Assembly: GCA_947476295.1 (NCBI GenBank)
Contig: CANJQC010000003.1
Location: forward strand, 1-64,000
Direction: 5' to 3'
Length of the DNA stretch: 64,000 bases
DNA from: Planctomycetaceae bacterium
Lineage (GTDB): Bacteria; Planctomycetota; Planctomycetia; Planctomycetales; Planctomycetaceae
Each line of letters starts with the position of its first letter. Position 1 is the stretch's first letter. Below the pieces are notes generated by a model. That model saw nothing but the letters and a program-made list of their open reading frames with translations, did no database searches and was not told where the DNA came from. Shown here piece after piece: positions 1-10,560 of the stretch. The position numbers and the translations under genes were made by a program.

Positions 1-1
1 C

Positions 2-1720
2 ACAACGGCTGGAAATATTCAGATTACTGAATCCAATGGACTCGAAATTGTCGGATCAGGCGTGTTGAATCAGGGAACCGGCGGAGGCATTGCGATCGAT
101 GTGCTGGCTGGAAATCTAACGATCAATGGGAACGTGACAGCCTTCGATGAAAACGTAGCCACAACTGAAGCAATCTCCCTGACAACGCAGGCGGGTTCCA
201 TCAGCATTGGAAACAATGTCCTGATTTCAACGGATGATGATCCTATGCCAAGTACCCCTGCAGTTTCTCATTCCGATGTTGCCTCGCTGGATTCCCTGAG
301 TATCAGGGCTGGCGCGCTGGACAACCAGATGGTGAGCATCGGAACCGGGGTAGTGCTTCGTACGGACGGAGGTGTGGCAAATCATTTTTATGACCGTGTT
401 CCTGTTGTTCCTGGCGGTCCGGGCGGTTCGGGCACATCATTCTTCATCTGGTCCGGTGTGCCGTTCATATCAACTGTGGCACGATCCGGAACGGACTTCA
501 TTGTGACCTTCGTTGTCACAATCAATTCGGCGATGGAAGAAAATCTGCGCATGAACATAGACTGGCGTGACCCGACCGGGATTCGAACTGAGTCGAGGGA
601 CTTCCTGACGCCCGGTATGTACTCAGTTTCTCACACATATTCATTCAATGACTTCAAAGCATTCGCGGATGCGAGCAAAAACCCATTTCTGGTTGATTTC
701 AGCGTATCTCACAATCAATCGATTCAGGTGTTTGGCGGAACTATTCAGCAGGGTGCAGGGCCGGTGATTGCTGTTCCAGGTCATGTGTTGACAACAACAG
801 ATAATCCAACAACTGGAACCAATATTCCGATTCCTCCCGCACAGGTTACTGATGATGTCCTTTCTGATAAGGACTTTCATTATGAGGATGGTCTTGTTGA
901 AATCAAGATCCCGACATTGTTCTTGGCACCAATCGCCCCTGATCCTCGACCACCGGCACCGCTGGCACCACCAATTGCGATGCCGAATTTCGTGATGCCG
1001 ATCATGGTGATTGTGGCTGCACCGGAAGTTGCGGAAACGCCGCTCAGTTCCTTTTCAACGCAGTCCGAGGACTATTTTCAGTTGCGTAAATTCGATGGTG
1101 AAACTCGAATCGTCGTTGATGAAAAGTATGAGCACATTGATGATGACTTCGGCGAGTTGCTGCTGCTGCCATCGAGACTAAAACAGTGGGTGCAAGTCGA
1201 AGAACTTGAAGATCAGACCGGGCTGGAGCTGTGGCTGATTACAAAGAAGAAAACTTCAGAAGGGGATGTCATCGTTGAGCGTCCAGTGCTGAAGTTTGAT
1301 ATTGCTGAGGGACAACCGTTTCCAGCAAAAGAACCGATGCCTGAGATTTTTGAAGAGTTGAAACTTGTTCCGATGGACATTGACGGCGACGCGAATACGC
1401 AGAAGCCAGGGACTCCAGGGAATTCAGATGGCTCACCAGTGCCGACTGATAATCCGGCCTCCGGAACGAACACGGAGCCAAATGACGGGGATGACAAAAC
1501 CCCCGCAGCGGACGGGCAATCCCGCTTTGTTCCGTCACACTCAGGTGGCGGAACATTGAAATCACATCCGGATTACGAAGAGACCGTGTCCTCAACGACC
1601 AGTTATTCAGTTCTCACCAGTGTGGCCGTCGGAGCAGTATTGAACAAGTCCCGAACTGCATCAATGGTGCCGTCGAAGAGCCGTCAAATGCTGAATCGGA
1701 TCCTCAATCGTCAACGCTGA
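2..1720 (+). CDS. C-terminal part of a large exoprotein/adhesin-like protein (5' end outside window)
   Basis: The frame is open from the first bases of the window, so only about 572 C-terminal residues are visible; the GTG at 62 is not a convincing start. The first part has the Gly/Asn/Thr-rich, short beta-strand texture of planctomycete surface proteins with filamentous-haemagglutinin-like repeats. It is followed by a proline-rich linker (about nt 930-1030), an acidic segment and a Ser/Thr-rich tail that ends in basic residues. Export and surface location are inferred from this composition; the signal peptide would lie upstream. No enzymatic motif was seen. The kinase gene follows after 147 bases on the same strand. 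Confidence 0.6.
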   Translation, partial: TTAGNIQITESNGLEIVGSGVLNQGTGGGIAIDVLAGNLTINGNVTAFDENVATTEAISLTTQAGSISIGNNVLISTDDDPMPSTPAVSHSDVASLDSLSIRAGALDNQMVSIGTGVVLRTDGGVANHFYDRVPVVPGGPGGSGTSFFIWSGVPFISTVARSGTDFIVTFVVTINSAMEENLRMNIDWRDPTGIRTESRDFLTPGMYSVSHTYSFNDFKAFADASKNPFLVDFSVSHNQSIQVFGGTIQQGAGPVIAVPGHVLTTTDNPTTGTNIPIPPAQVTDDVLSDKDFHYEDGLVEIKIPTLFLAPIAPDPRPPAPLAPPIAMPNFVMPIMVIVAAPEVAETPLSSFSTQSEDYFQLRKFDGETRIVVDEKYEHIDDDFGELLLLPSRLKQWVQVEELEDQTGLELWLITKKKTSEGDVIVERPVLKFDIAEGQPFPAKEPMPEIFEELKLVPMDIDGDANTQKPGTPGNSDGSPVPTDNPASGTNTEPNDGDDKTPAADGQSRFVPSHSGGGTLKSHPDYEETVSSTTSYSVLTSVAVGAVLNKSRTASMVPSKSRQMLNRILNRQR

Positions 1721-1867
1721 GGCACCAATCTACGAAAACACTCAATCTGAGTGGCATTCGGTGTCAAAAATCTGCAACATGCTCGATAGAGTATTCCCCT
1801 ACGGGACAACCGCCTGGTTGTGTCGGTGGGTTCTATACTTAATGTTTCAGATTGCGAGACGTCGCTC

Positions 1868-4800
1868 ATGACGAAGTCGAATTCCGAAGACAGTGACCGT
1901 AGCTCCGGAAAAAATCCAGAGCACTATGGAACACAGGTTTCGTCGTTTGGCAGCGATTTTGCAGACCCGCCTGACGTGGTCGCTGCCAAAACATCACGTC
2001 CCGCCAGCGTGACGGACACGGCAACAGAACACAAACCTCCCGCGTTCGGAACGCAATTCGCTGCTCCAATTCATCAACAGGCAATTCATAAGCCGCATGA
2101 GCGCAAAGACCTCCCGTCACAGGTCAGCTTTGAAGCGGTGAGCCAGACGCGGCGGGCCGATCCGATTCAGTTGCAACGACTTGCTGAAGCCGCAATGATG
2201 GATGGATCTCAGCAAAATATGGCGACGCGACTTCGTTCGATTTCCGATTCCCAGAAAACGTTGATTTTGAATCAGAGATCGGACAACAACGAGCCCGTAG
2301 GAAAAAGCACCTGGGATCTGCGAATCCACCGTCGCGATGTCCAGGGGCAGATTTCCGGGATTGTGAATCCGATCCCGACGAGCGGTGAAGATTCATCAGG
2401 GCTTCAATCCGCGTTGGCAGTGGACGATGATGCTCCTGAATATGAAGTGCTGGGACAGTTGGGCGCTGGAAATATGGGGATCGTTTATCACGCCCGCCAG
2501 TTATCGCTCAATCGCGAATTAGCAATCAAGACGCTCAAGCCAAATTCCAGGCAAGTTCAGCACGACCAGGCAATGTTCGTCTCTGAAGCGGTTGTGACAG
2601 CCAATCTGGTTCATCCGAACATCGTTCCGATTCATGATCTCGGGCGGACGCACGATGGCAAACTGTTTTACTCAATGAAAAAAGTGACCGGTGTTCCGTG
2701 GAACGAGGTCATTCGCGAACGCACACTCGAAGATAACCTCGACATCTTTATGAAGCTCAGCGACGCCGTTGCTTATGCCCACTCGCGGGGCGTGATCAAT
2801 CGGGACTTAAAACCAGAAAACGTGGTCATTGGCAATTACGGCGAAGTGGTCGTACTCGACTGGGGATTGGCAATTACGACGGAGTTATTCGAGAAACGTC
2901 GCAGCGTGCTGGTAGATTTTCGAGGCGGCGCGGGCACACCTGTCTATATGGCTCCGGAATTGCTGGATGAAGATCTCAGCCGCGTGGGGCCGCAGAGTGA
3001 CGTCTATTTGCTGGGGGCGATCCTTTTCGAAATTCTCGAGGGATTCCCGCCACATCTGCTCCACAATATCTGGCATCTGACGCGGCCGGAAGACCAGTTT
3101 GACGCGGTGTATCGCGCGGTGATGTACAACGAGATTGAGGAGAATGTGGTTCACCGAGGTGAGTTGATGCAGATTGCCCGCAAGGCAATGTCCACAGAGC
3201 CTGCAAACCGGTATTCGTCGGTCGAATCCCTGCAAAACGCAATTCGGGAATACCGAATTACGGGCCGTGCGGAAGAACTGATGAATTCCGTTGATTCGAA
3301 GGCTGTCACTGATTATACGACTTATCAGAGCGCGGTTGCGCTCTACGGCGAAGCGCTGCTCAAATGGCCTGACAATCGACGTGCCGTCAACGGCGATCGG
3401 AATGCACGACTGGTCTATGCTCAGTTGGCACAAAAAAAAGGTGACATTGATCTTGGCCTGCAGGTTGTCGCAGGCCAGACGGATCCGCAGTTTTCTCCGG
3501 TGATTGCAAAACTTAACAAAACGCGATTGATCCGTAAGATCGTGCGCGGAACATGGGGACTGATGACAGTGGCTGCAATTTCTCTATCGTTCTATTGTTG
3601 GTTACTTTGGATGCAGGCGGTACAGGTCAAAGACCAACTCGTAGCTAAGAATGGCGAACTGGCTGACGTTCAACAGAAAGTTGACGACGCAAATGCTGCG
3701 GCGCAGAGGGCAACCGACGAAGCTGGGAATGCAACTGCGATGGCGAAACTGGAGACGAAGAAAGCAGAAAAGGCAATAATCGACGGCGAAAGTGCTAAGG
3801 CTGAGGCTGAAAAAGCAAAGGTGGAAAAAGTCAAAGCCGAGGCTGCCGCTGAGTTGGCCAAAAAGGATGCAATGGAAGCCAACGCTGGCGCTGAGTTGGC
3901 CAAAAAGGATGCAATGGAAGCCAAGGCTGGCGCTGAGTTGGCCAAAAAGGATGCAATGGAAGCCAAGGCTGGCGCTGAGTTGGCCAAAAAGGATGCGATA
4001 GAAGCCGCAGTTTCCGCAGACAAGTACCAGAGCCAGAGCTATCTCGAAAAGATCAACGCGGCGGATGAACTGGGCGAATACACTAAGCTGATAGAAATTG
4101 TGAACGATGCGCTCGAGAAAGCAAAAACGAACCCGCACATCAAAGAAGATCTGCTGAAGGAAAAGAGAGCGAACGCTGAGAAGAATCTTGGCAATGCTCA
4201 GATTCTACTGCAGGAAAAACCCACGGCGGCATCGATCAGCTCCGATGGCAGCACGGTGGTCGTCTACTCCGGTGGTCTCGAAAAATCTGTGACCGTATTG
4301 AGAAGTGTCAGCCCGTTGCTGGAAGATCGCCCGGCACCACTGAAAATTAAGGTGGAAATTAAGGGAGAGGTCAAAGTCGCTGTCTCCAGCGATGGCCGCT
4401 GTTTTTGCCTTGCGTCGGCAACAGAAAAACAGTTCTGGCATCTGCAGAATGAGTTATACAATCAACTGGATGTGAAGCAGTACAATGCGGAGTACAAAGC
4501 TGTTGGTTCCGTCAAGTCAGTTTTCTTTTCTCCGGACGGTCGGCATCTTTACATCATTGGAAATGACCTGCGAGCGACCGTCGAGATTTATGAAGTGGCG
4601 TCAGATGCATCAGAACTGTGTCCGCCACAGCCTTTAGCACGCGGCGCGACGGCAAATTTTCAGATTCGCGATATTGTCCTCCTACCGGACGAGTCGGCAC
4701 TGATTGCACAATTTGAAAACCAGGAATGTTTTGAATACCGGCTGACATGGAAGGACGGCAAGCCGACATTTGACCAGACACGGTTGGCAATCGATGGACT

Positions 4801-7747
4801 GAAATTGAAAATCCCCGGCATCAGACGGCACGCTAACGTCTCTGGCAAGCCCGACAGGTTGTTTGTGTCACCTGATGGTCAGCGGCTGGCGCTGACGTTT
4901 GCGGAAACTGTTGTTTTCCTGCCAAGGGTTTCGAATGCCGGTGCAGATCAGTTCTCATTCGCAACTCCGGAAGAATCGACCGAAGTTGAGACTCTCCTCG
5001 CCACATATCGAGTGCAGGACGTACAGTTTTCGGTTCCAAAAGCAGGGGAGCGGCGACGCGTCGCAACCGGCCACGGTAAACGTTACCTGCAACTCTGGGA
5101 TTTGCAGGGGAAGAAATATGAACCCTGCGACGCACCAAAATTGTTCATGCACCGTCCGCACAACGGCGGAGTGGCGGCGTGTCTGAGAGGGCATTCGGAT
5201 GTCGTGAAGGCGTTTACATTTGCAAATGGCGATGCAGATCGCCTGCTGTCGGTCGGAGCGGATCTGTCCATTCGCACCTGGCAGGTTTCGACCTATGCGG
5301 AACTTGTGTCACAGATGCACGAATTCCGTGAGGCGTTTGAACAAAAACAGGAGCCACCGTCGGCACGTCTGTTCAATCAAAATCCGGAGTTCCGCGTCAG
5401 CCAGCGATCGAACGACACGCAAGACGTGATGCCGAGCAGTGATAAGGTGCGATTCCTCAGACTGGCAGACTACACCCTGACTGCCGGGCCACTGCTGCAG
5501 CCACCCACGACAAATGCGCCGATCATGAAGAAGCAGGGAAAAGCGATCTACTCGGCTCGATTCAGTCCTGATGCAACACGATTTTTGGTCGGCGCCGATG
5601 ATCTGGCGGCCCATGCGTTTGACAGTCAGTCGGGCAGGGAAATCATGACCGCCAGTATGCTGGGTCGGAAAGATCTGCTGTTTGACCCTTCGAGAAATAT
5701 GTTCCTGGAAGGTCATGTTCCAGAGATCTCCTCCATCAGGTTCCTGCCGCCGAAAGGTGAATTGCTGTTGAGTGGGGACTATTTTGGTTCAATCTCAGTA
5801 TGGGACGCAGTCCCGGATGATAATGGCGTGGGATTTGAGCGGTCGCGGTTGCTGTCCGAATACTCGTTCAGCGAGTTTGCGGTATCAGATGACGGGACAC
5901 TGATTCTTGCAGGAGGTGCCACGACCACGAAGGGGAAACTTGAAGACGCAAAGCTGCTGCATAAGGGGATAATTTGGCGAACGGAAGACGTCCTTCATTC
6001 TCCAAGTCCAGTTCCGTTTCGCGAGTTCAGTGGACAGCATCCGAAGTTTGCGATCACTGCTGTCAGTATTTCACCGGCTTCCGAACGCATTGTCACTGCC
6101 GGTCGCCGCGGACGAATGGTTGTCTGGAATATCGAAGATCAGAGTGTCATTGCTGAAGCGGATGGTCGACACAACCATGATCAGGTCGCTGGCATCTTTT
6201 TTGAATCGGAAACACAGTTTGTCAGCGCGGGCTATGATGGGAAAGTCTTCCGATCGACGGTGAGCGGCAATGAACTCACGGCCTCTCTGATCCAGCGCAG
6301 CGAAGGCGCTTTCGAGCCGGCCTTCATTGTACGCCTGCGACCTTCGCCGGATCGTAAACGGTTCGCAACGTCTGAGGTTTCGCTCCCTAAGGGAACGAAG
6401 GGAATTAACGCGGGGCAATTGAATGTCACGATCTGGTCTCAGGATGGAACTCGATCCCTGTTGTCACAGCCAATTGTCATCCCGAACAGCGACCAGGAAC
6501 TTGCGTTTCGGCATGATGTCTCGTGGTCTTCGGATGGGCGAGAATTGATGCTGGTGCAGGACGGTGTCATCCGCATCTTTGAAACCGCAGAATGGAAACT
6601 GATTCGCAAGCTCGAAATAGCTAAAGGCGACTCTGAAAAAGGCCTGAACAAAAACATCGCGAAAGATCGTGGTGCACGCCCGATTCGCGGCGCATTTGCC
6701 CCCGCTGTGGAAGGGCGATCCGAGCGCATTGCTACATTTGACGGTCGAGTGCTTCACATGTGGGATTTGCAACAGGATGACGAGAGCGGTGTGCATGTCG
6801 CTGAGTTTCGGTCGCACGCACGTTATGCCGTGACGGCATCGTTTTCGTCCAATGAGAAGTTTGTTGCCACTGCCAGTGAGACACTGCGAATCTTTGACGC
6901 CGATGAAGAAAGCCCAAACCACGGCAGCACCTTGTACCGCTTACCTGTCGGTGAACCACACCAAAGTCCGCTTGCCGACACCGCATTCTCGCCCGCCCAG
7001 GGGGATTTTCGCCTGGCGACGATTGACCAGCAGGGAACTCTGGTATTCTGGAATTGGAACGTGGAAAAACCAAATCCTCTGGAATTGCTATTTGACGTTG
7101 TGCCGGTCCCGAAGGATTCACCCGAATGGGCAACCGGCCTGAAATTTGGAAATGCCACGGCCTGGAGTTCGGATGGAAGATTTTTGGCTGCCCTGCAAAA
7201 CGGCATCGTCTCAATGTGGAAACAGGAAGATGGCGTTCTAGAGCGAATTGAATTGCCAATGCCGGAGGGACAGCAGTGCCGTTTCAATCAATTATGCTTC
7301 TCCAGAAAAGAACAGAAACTGGCAGCTGGCGGGGTTGCGTGGAACGAAACGAACGACGAAATGCAGAGTTTTGGTGCCGTGTGGGATGTCAGCGAACCGT
7401 TGCCACGATTGATCGCAAAGATTGATGAACCAAGCAGAATGCATCTCATCGAGGCGGGTACGGATCGAAAAGGGATTACGGCGATCGCATTCGATGACTT
7501 CAAAAATCAAATAGTCACCGGAGGAGCTGACATTCGTCTCATTCGATGGCAGACGGCAGGCACGAGCGACACATCAGTTCCTTCACTCAGCCGCATCGCC
7601 GATATCACCACAAATGTCCTGGACGAAAAGGGCAAGGAGATCAAGCACGATGCCATGATTACGGCTGTCGATATTTCGCCAACGGGCCAAGTCCTGACCG
7701 CTGATCAAGGGGGCACCGTGATCCTGTGGCCCACTCCGAAAAACTAG
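1868..7747 (+). CDS. Ser/Thr protein kinase fused to a C-terminal WD40-type beta-propeller
   Basis: About 1,959 residues. A disordered N-terminus (1-185) precedes a Hanks-type kinase domain (about 190-450) with a glycine-rich loop (GQLGAGNMGIVY), the AIK lysine near 218, NRDLKPEN near 310 (Asn replaces the usual His of HRD), DWG instead of DFG near 330, and APE. One transmembrane helix (about 561-583) is followed by a coiled coil containing a 14-residue tandem repeat. About 1,200 residues of WD40-like blades then run to the end (recurrent FSPDG, SSDG and W-D motifs). This is the typical planctomycete one-protein sensor kinase; the target is unknown. ATG 1868 was chosen over GTG 1820 because the GTG adds only 16 unremarkable residues. 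Neither has a clear Shine-Dalgarno site. Confidence 0.88.
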   Translation: MTKSNSEDSDRSSGKNPEHYGTQVSSFGSDFADPPDVVAAKTSRPASVTDTATEHKPPAFGTQFAAPIHQQAIHKPHERKDLPSQVSFEAVSQTRRADPIQLQRLAEAAMMDGSQQNMATRLRSISDSQKTLILNQRSDNNEPVGKSTWDLRIHRRDVQGQISGIVNPIPTSGEDSSGLQSALAVDDDAPEYEVLGQLGAGNMGIVYHARQLSLNRELAIKTLKPNSRQVQHDQAMFVSEAVVTANLVHPNIVPIHDLGRTHDGKLFYSMKKVTGVPWNEVIRERTLEDNLDIFMKLSDAVAYAHSRGVINRDLKPENVVIGNYGEVVVLDWGLAITTELFEKRRSVLVDFRGGAGTPVYMAPELLDEDLSRVGPQSDVYLLGAILFEILEGFPPHLLHNIWHLTRPEDQFDAVYRAVMYNEIEENVVHRGELMQIARKAMSTEPANRYSSVESLQNAIREYRITGRAEELMNSVDSKAVTDYTTYQSAVALYGEALLKWPDNRRAVNGDRNARLVYAQLAQKKGDIDLGLQVVAGQTDPQFSPVIAKLNKTRLIRKIVRGTWGLMTVAAISLSFYCWLLWMQAVQVKDQLVAKNGELADVQQKVDDANAAAQRATDEAGNATAMAKLETKKAEKAIIDGESAKAEAEKAKVEKVKAEAAAELAKKDAMEANAGAELAKKDAMEAKAGAELAKKDAMEAKAGAELAKKDAIEAAVSADKYQSQSYLEKINAADELGEYTKLIEIVNDALEKAKTNPHIKEDLLKEKRANAEKNLGNAQILLQEKPTAASISSDGSTVVVYSGGLEKSVTVLRSVSPLLEDRPAPLKIKVEIKGEVKVAVSSDGRCFCLASATEKQFWHLQNELYNQLDVKQYNAEYKAVGSVKSVFFSPDGRHLYIIGNDLRATVEIYEVASDASELCPPQPLARGATANFQIRDIVLLPDESALIAQFENQECFEYRLTWKDGKPTFDQTRLAIDGLKLKIPGIRRHANVSGKPDRLFVSPDGQRLALTFAETVVFLPRVSNAGADQFSFATPEESTEVETLLATYRVQDVQFSVPKAGERRRVATGHGKRYLQLWDLQGKKYEPCDAPKLFMHRPHNGGVAACLRGHSDVVKAFTFANGDADRLLSVGADLSIRTWQVSTYAELVSQMHEFREAFEQKQEPPSARLFNQNPEFRVSQRSNDTQDVMPSSDKVRFLRLADYTLTAGPLLQPPTTNAPIMKKQGKAIYSARFSPDATRFLVGADDLAAHAFDSQSGREIMTASMLGRKDLLFDPSRNMFLEGHVPEISSIRFLPPKGELLLSGDYFGSISVWDAVPDDNGVGFERSRLLSEYSFSEFAVSDDGTLILAGGATTTKGKLEDAKLLHKGIIWRTEDVLHSPSPVPFREFSGQHPKFAITAVSISPASERIVTAGRRGRMVVWNIEDQSVIAEADGRHNHDQVAGIFFESETQFVSAGYDGKVFRSTVSGNELTASLIQRSEGAFEPAFIVRLRPSPDRKRFATSEVSLPKGTKGINAGQLNVTIWSQDGTRSLLSQPIVIPNSDQELAFRHDVSWSSDGRELMLVQDGVIRIFETAEWKLIRKLEIAKGDSEKGLNKNIAKDRGARPIRGAFAPAVEGRSERIATFDGRVLHMWDLQQDDESGVHVAEFRSHARYAVTASFSSNEKFVATASETLRIFDADEESPNHGSTLYRLPVGEPHQSPLADTAFSPAQGDFRLATIDQQGTLVFWNWNVEKPNPLELLFDVVPVPKDSPEWATGLKFGNATAWSSDGRFLAALQNGIVSMWKQEDGVLERIELPMPEGQQCRFNQLCFSRKEQKLAAGGVAWNETNDEMQSFGAVWDVSEPLPRLIAKIDEPSRMHLIEAGTDRKGITAIAFDDFKNQIVTGGADIRLIRWQTAGTSDTSVPSLSRIADITTNVLDEKGKEIKHDAMITAVDISPTGQVLTADQGGTVILWPTPKN
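3848..4015 (+). repeat. 42-bp tandem repeat, four copies, inside the kinase/WD40 gene
   Basis: Four in-frame 42-bp units at 3848-3889, 3890-3931, 3932-3973 and 3974-4015. The first three differ by a single base (aac versus aag); the fourth diverges in its second half. Each encodes 14 residues of the form AELAKKDAMEAKAG, extending the Ala/Lys/Glu coiled coil after the membrane helix by whole heptads. Confidence 0.9.
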
Positions 7748-8025
7748 GGATTGGGTGACGCAGGAATCAGTGGCTAATCCGTCTGGCATATCCCAAGGGA
7801 TGTGTTTCGGCAAATCCTGCTGAAAGGACGGTACCGGAACATATCGCTCTTGGGGTAGGGAGGTCAAAATCCAGAGTGGACTGCCCTTAGATTTTACCGA
7901 TTCGTTACGACCCGTGTGCGCGGGATAAAAGTCGTGGTACATTTCACACGCGGATATGAAAATGGCCACGGATCGCCGATACCAAGTGCAGTCACTCAAT
8001 TCAGTCCAACACGGAGGTTGCAGCG

Positions 8026-9294
8026 ATGTCCAACAAGGGCCATCACAACTTAGCTAAATTTTTGATTGTCGGTCTGGCGGTTTTCTGCACTGACGCACCT
8101 GTCAGTTTCGCTCAGGACACTGGCGCTCCTCCCTGGGGAGAATGGCTGCGGCGGTTTAACAAGGACCCATTGCTGAAAAAGCCGTTTCACATGTCACCTG
8201 AGAGTGAAGTGAAAGGACTTTCTTCAAAGATCCGGGCGAGAGAACTGGACGTTCCCAATCGCAAGCGTGCGATTCGGTATCTGAAGGATCTGGATTGCAC
8301 GCAGTTCCCTGAAGCCAAAGAAATGCTTCTGAGTCTGCTGGACCCCGAGGCAGAAAAGTGGGAAGAAGTTCGTTTCGAAGCAGCGAAGGGTCTTCGCGAC
8401 ATGCTGGCCCGTCATTCCTGCAATCCCGACTCAGGAAAGAAAGGGAAAGGCAATGGCCAGGATTCGAAATGCCAGACTGGAAATTGCCAAAGCTCTCAAT
8501 CCAATGCTTGCGAAGGCTCTCTGTGGCAGCAGTGTTGCGATACCACTTCGGCCGCTGGAAAACGCATTCGTGGCGAACGCACCAAGCCACAGGAACCATC
8601 CTGCCATTGCACGAGCTGCTGCGATGCAAAGACTCTGAACACGCTCGCCAAAACAGCCTATGAAATGAAAGAGGATGCTTGCTGCTACGAACCTTCACTG
8701 CGCGTCCGTGAAATGGCCGTCGAGGCGATCAAAGCCTGCGGTGTCCCTTGCAACTATAAACCTTACTACGGCGCCACAGACGAAGAACCCGGTCCTCCTG
8801 CACATGATGAAGCTGGCGGAAAAGCTGAAGGTGTTACCCCCGACGGTGAAGCTCTTCCGCCCAAAACCAACGAAGATTCGGGCGCAGTCCCTGGTAGTGG
8901 CAGTGTCTCCGTGCCGGTTCGGTTGCCTGCCCTCACCACTGTGACCCCAATCTCAAGGCTCACGAATCTGTGTGTCGTGTCGCTCACACACGGTCAGCAG
9001 TTGCGACCTGATTTAACGGTCACATCCGTCTATCGAGGCCGCATGTACTACTTTGCCAATGAGAATGCCAGACAGGAGTTTCTGGCAACCCCGGAACGCT
9101 TCGCAGTCGCCTTCGGAGGTTGTGATCCGGTACATTTTGTGCAGACTCACAACGCAGTTGAAGGGCGATACCTCGTTGAACATGAAGGACACTTCTACAT
9201 GTTCACCACTCGTGAAAACCATGAGATATTCAAAGCCAATCCGGCCAGATACTCTCAGCAGTCTTCGCGTACGGATAGTGTTGCTTCCAACTGA
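8026..9294 (+). CDS. Secreted HEAT-repeat-like protein with C-terminal YHS-like domains
   Basis: 422 residues. An N-terminal signal peptide (hydrophobic stretch about 10-27, probable cleavage after SFA) is followed by helical HEAT-like repeats (about 65-130 and 210-240), a Cys-rich stretch between them (Cys pairs and a CTSCC motif at about 150-205), and two C-terminal blocks with the YHS-domain signature (YYFANENARQEFLATPERF, then MFTTRENHEIFKANPARY). YHS domains are often linked to metal binding. Here the Cys-rich segment could bind metal or form disulfides, which is inference. No operon partner is evident; moeA follows closely. Confidence 0.6.
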   Translation: MSNKGHHNLAKFLIVGLAVFCTDAPVSFAQDTGAPPWGEWLRRFNKDPLLKKPFHMSPESEVKGLSSKIRARELDVPNRKRAIRYLKDLDCTQFPEAKEMLLSLLDPEAEKWEEVRFEAAKGLRDMLARHSCNPDSGKKGKGNGQDSKCQTGNCQSSQSNACEGSLWQQCCDTTSAAGKRIRGERTKPQEPSCHCTSCCDAKTLNTLAKTAYEMKEDACCYEPSLRVREMAVEAIKACGVPCNYKPYYGATDEEPGPPAHDEAGGKAEGVTPDGEALPPKTNEDSGAVPGSGSVSVPVRLPALTTVTPISRLTNLCVVSLTHGQQLRPDLTVTSVYRGRMYYFANENARQEFLATPERFAVAFGGCDPVHFVQTHNAVEGRYLVEHEGHFYMFTTRENHEIFKANPARYSQQSSRTDSVASN

Positions 9295-9312
9295 TCCGTG
9301 AAAGTATCTGTC

Positions 9313-10560
9313 ATGCTGACCGTGAGTGACGCGCTCGCGTTAGTACTCGTCGAAGCAGTGCGGGGTACTTCAGAAATCGTGCCACTCACCAATGCTTTGC
9401 ATCGCATCCTGGCGGTGAATCTGCTGACTCCGCACGATTCACCGCCCTTTCACAAATCGCTGATGGATGGCTTTGCCGTTACGACGGCTGCTGCTGCTGC
9501 TGCTGCTGCCAGCGGTCAGGAAATGATCCGCCTTGCCGTTGTCGAAACAGTTACAGCCGGGATGGTGCCGGAAAAGTCCGTTGCGACGACGTCTGCCATT
9601 CGAATTATGACAGGAGCGCCTCTTCCTGTCGGTTGCGACTGCGTTGTGCCGATCGAACGGACACAGTTTGACGAAGCGTTCCCTGACCATGTTGTCATTC
9701 CATGTGATGCCATAATCACTGAAGCAAACCTGATGCGTCAGGGAGGTGCCGCGAGAGAGGGCTCGCAACTGCTTGCGGCGGGCACACAACTTCAGCCGCA
9801 GCAAATCGCGGCGCTGGCTGAGTTCGGGGAGGCAAGCATCGACGTCTACCGCCGCCCCACAGTTGCAGTCCTCGCGACCGGCGATGAATTGATTCCCTTT
9901 GATCAGCCCCTGCGACCCGGTGCAATTCGCAACTCAAACGAACCGATGTTGATGGCCCAGGCCGCAACGTGCGGCGCATGTCCAGTGTCGCTCGGTGTTG
10001 CGCGAGACACTATTGACAAACTTTCCTTGGGAATTCAACAAGGGTTGCAGCACGATGTGCTGTTGTTGAGCGGCGGAGTTTCAGCAGGCACACTAGATTT
10101 AGTGCCACAGCAATTGGCAGCGGCTGGAGTCGTGCAGATCTTTCACGGTGTTGATATGAAGCCGGGGAAACCTTTGTGGTTCGGAACTCGACTTTTCGAA
10201 TCACACACCACACTGGTGTTCGGATTGCCAGGGAATCCCGTGAGCAGTCTCGTCTGCTTTGAACTCTTTGTCCGGCCTGCCCTGGAAAAAATCTCCGGCA
10301 TCTGCACTCAACGTGAAAGTGGCCTGACAGCGCGACTCAGCCAGCCGTTTACCGCCAAAGGCAGCCGACCGATCTATCAGCCGGCGGTCATTTCTATTCA
10401 CGACGGACAGTTTGTCGTTCGACCGGTGGCATGGAATGGGTCATCTGATCTGAAAGCCACAGTTGAGGCCAACGGAATGACTCTCCTGTCGTCAGGGCAC
10501 GGTCCCTATTCTGCCGGCGAAACCGTTCCCGTCTGGTTCTGGGGCGATGGCCGTCATTGA
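9313..10560 (+). CDS. moeA: Molybdopterin molybdenumtransferase MoeA
   Basis: About 415 residues, normal for MoeA. The enzyme inserts molybdate into adenylylated molybdopterin in the last step of molybdenum cofactor synthesis. Visible family motifs include the N-terminal HDSPPFHKSLMDGFAV segment, the RIMTGAPLP motif, the central MogA-like domain with LATGDEL, the SGGVSAGTLD substrate loop, and GLPGNPVSSLVCFELF. A run of nine alanines encoded by near-identical gct codons (about 9485-9511) follows the MDGFAV motif. ATG 9313 is preferred to GTG 9298. The 3' end overlaps that of the convergent larB by 7 bases. Confidence 0.93.
   Translation: MLTVSDALALVLVEAVRGTSEIVPLTNALHRILAVNLLTPHDSPPFHKSLMDGFAVTTAAAAAAAASGQEMIRLAVVETVTAGMVPEKSVATTSAIRIMTGAPLPVGCDCVVPIERTQFDEAFPDHVVIPCDAIITEANLMRQGGAAREGSQLLAAGTQLQPQQIAALAEFGEASIDVYRRPTVAVLATGDELIPFDQPLRPGAIRNSNEPMLMAQAATCGACPVSLGVARDTIDKLSLGIQQGLQHDVLLLSGGVSAGTLDLVPQQLAAAGVVQIFHGVDMKPGKPLWFGTRLFESHTTLVFGLPGNPVSSLVCFELFVRPALEKISGICTQRESGLTARLSQPFTAKGSRPIYQPAVISIHDGQFVVRPVAWNGSSDLKATVEANGMTLLSSGHGPYSAGETVPVWFWGDGRH

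Noticed and set aside
9485..9511. The gct repeat in moeA as a phase-variable tract
   Set aside because: It is a trinucleotide repeat, so length changes keep the frame; it only varies a poly-Ala run.
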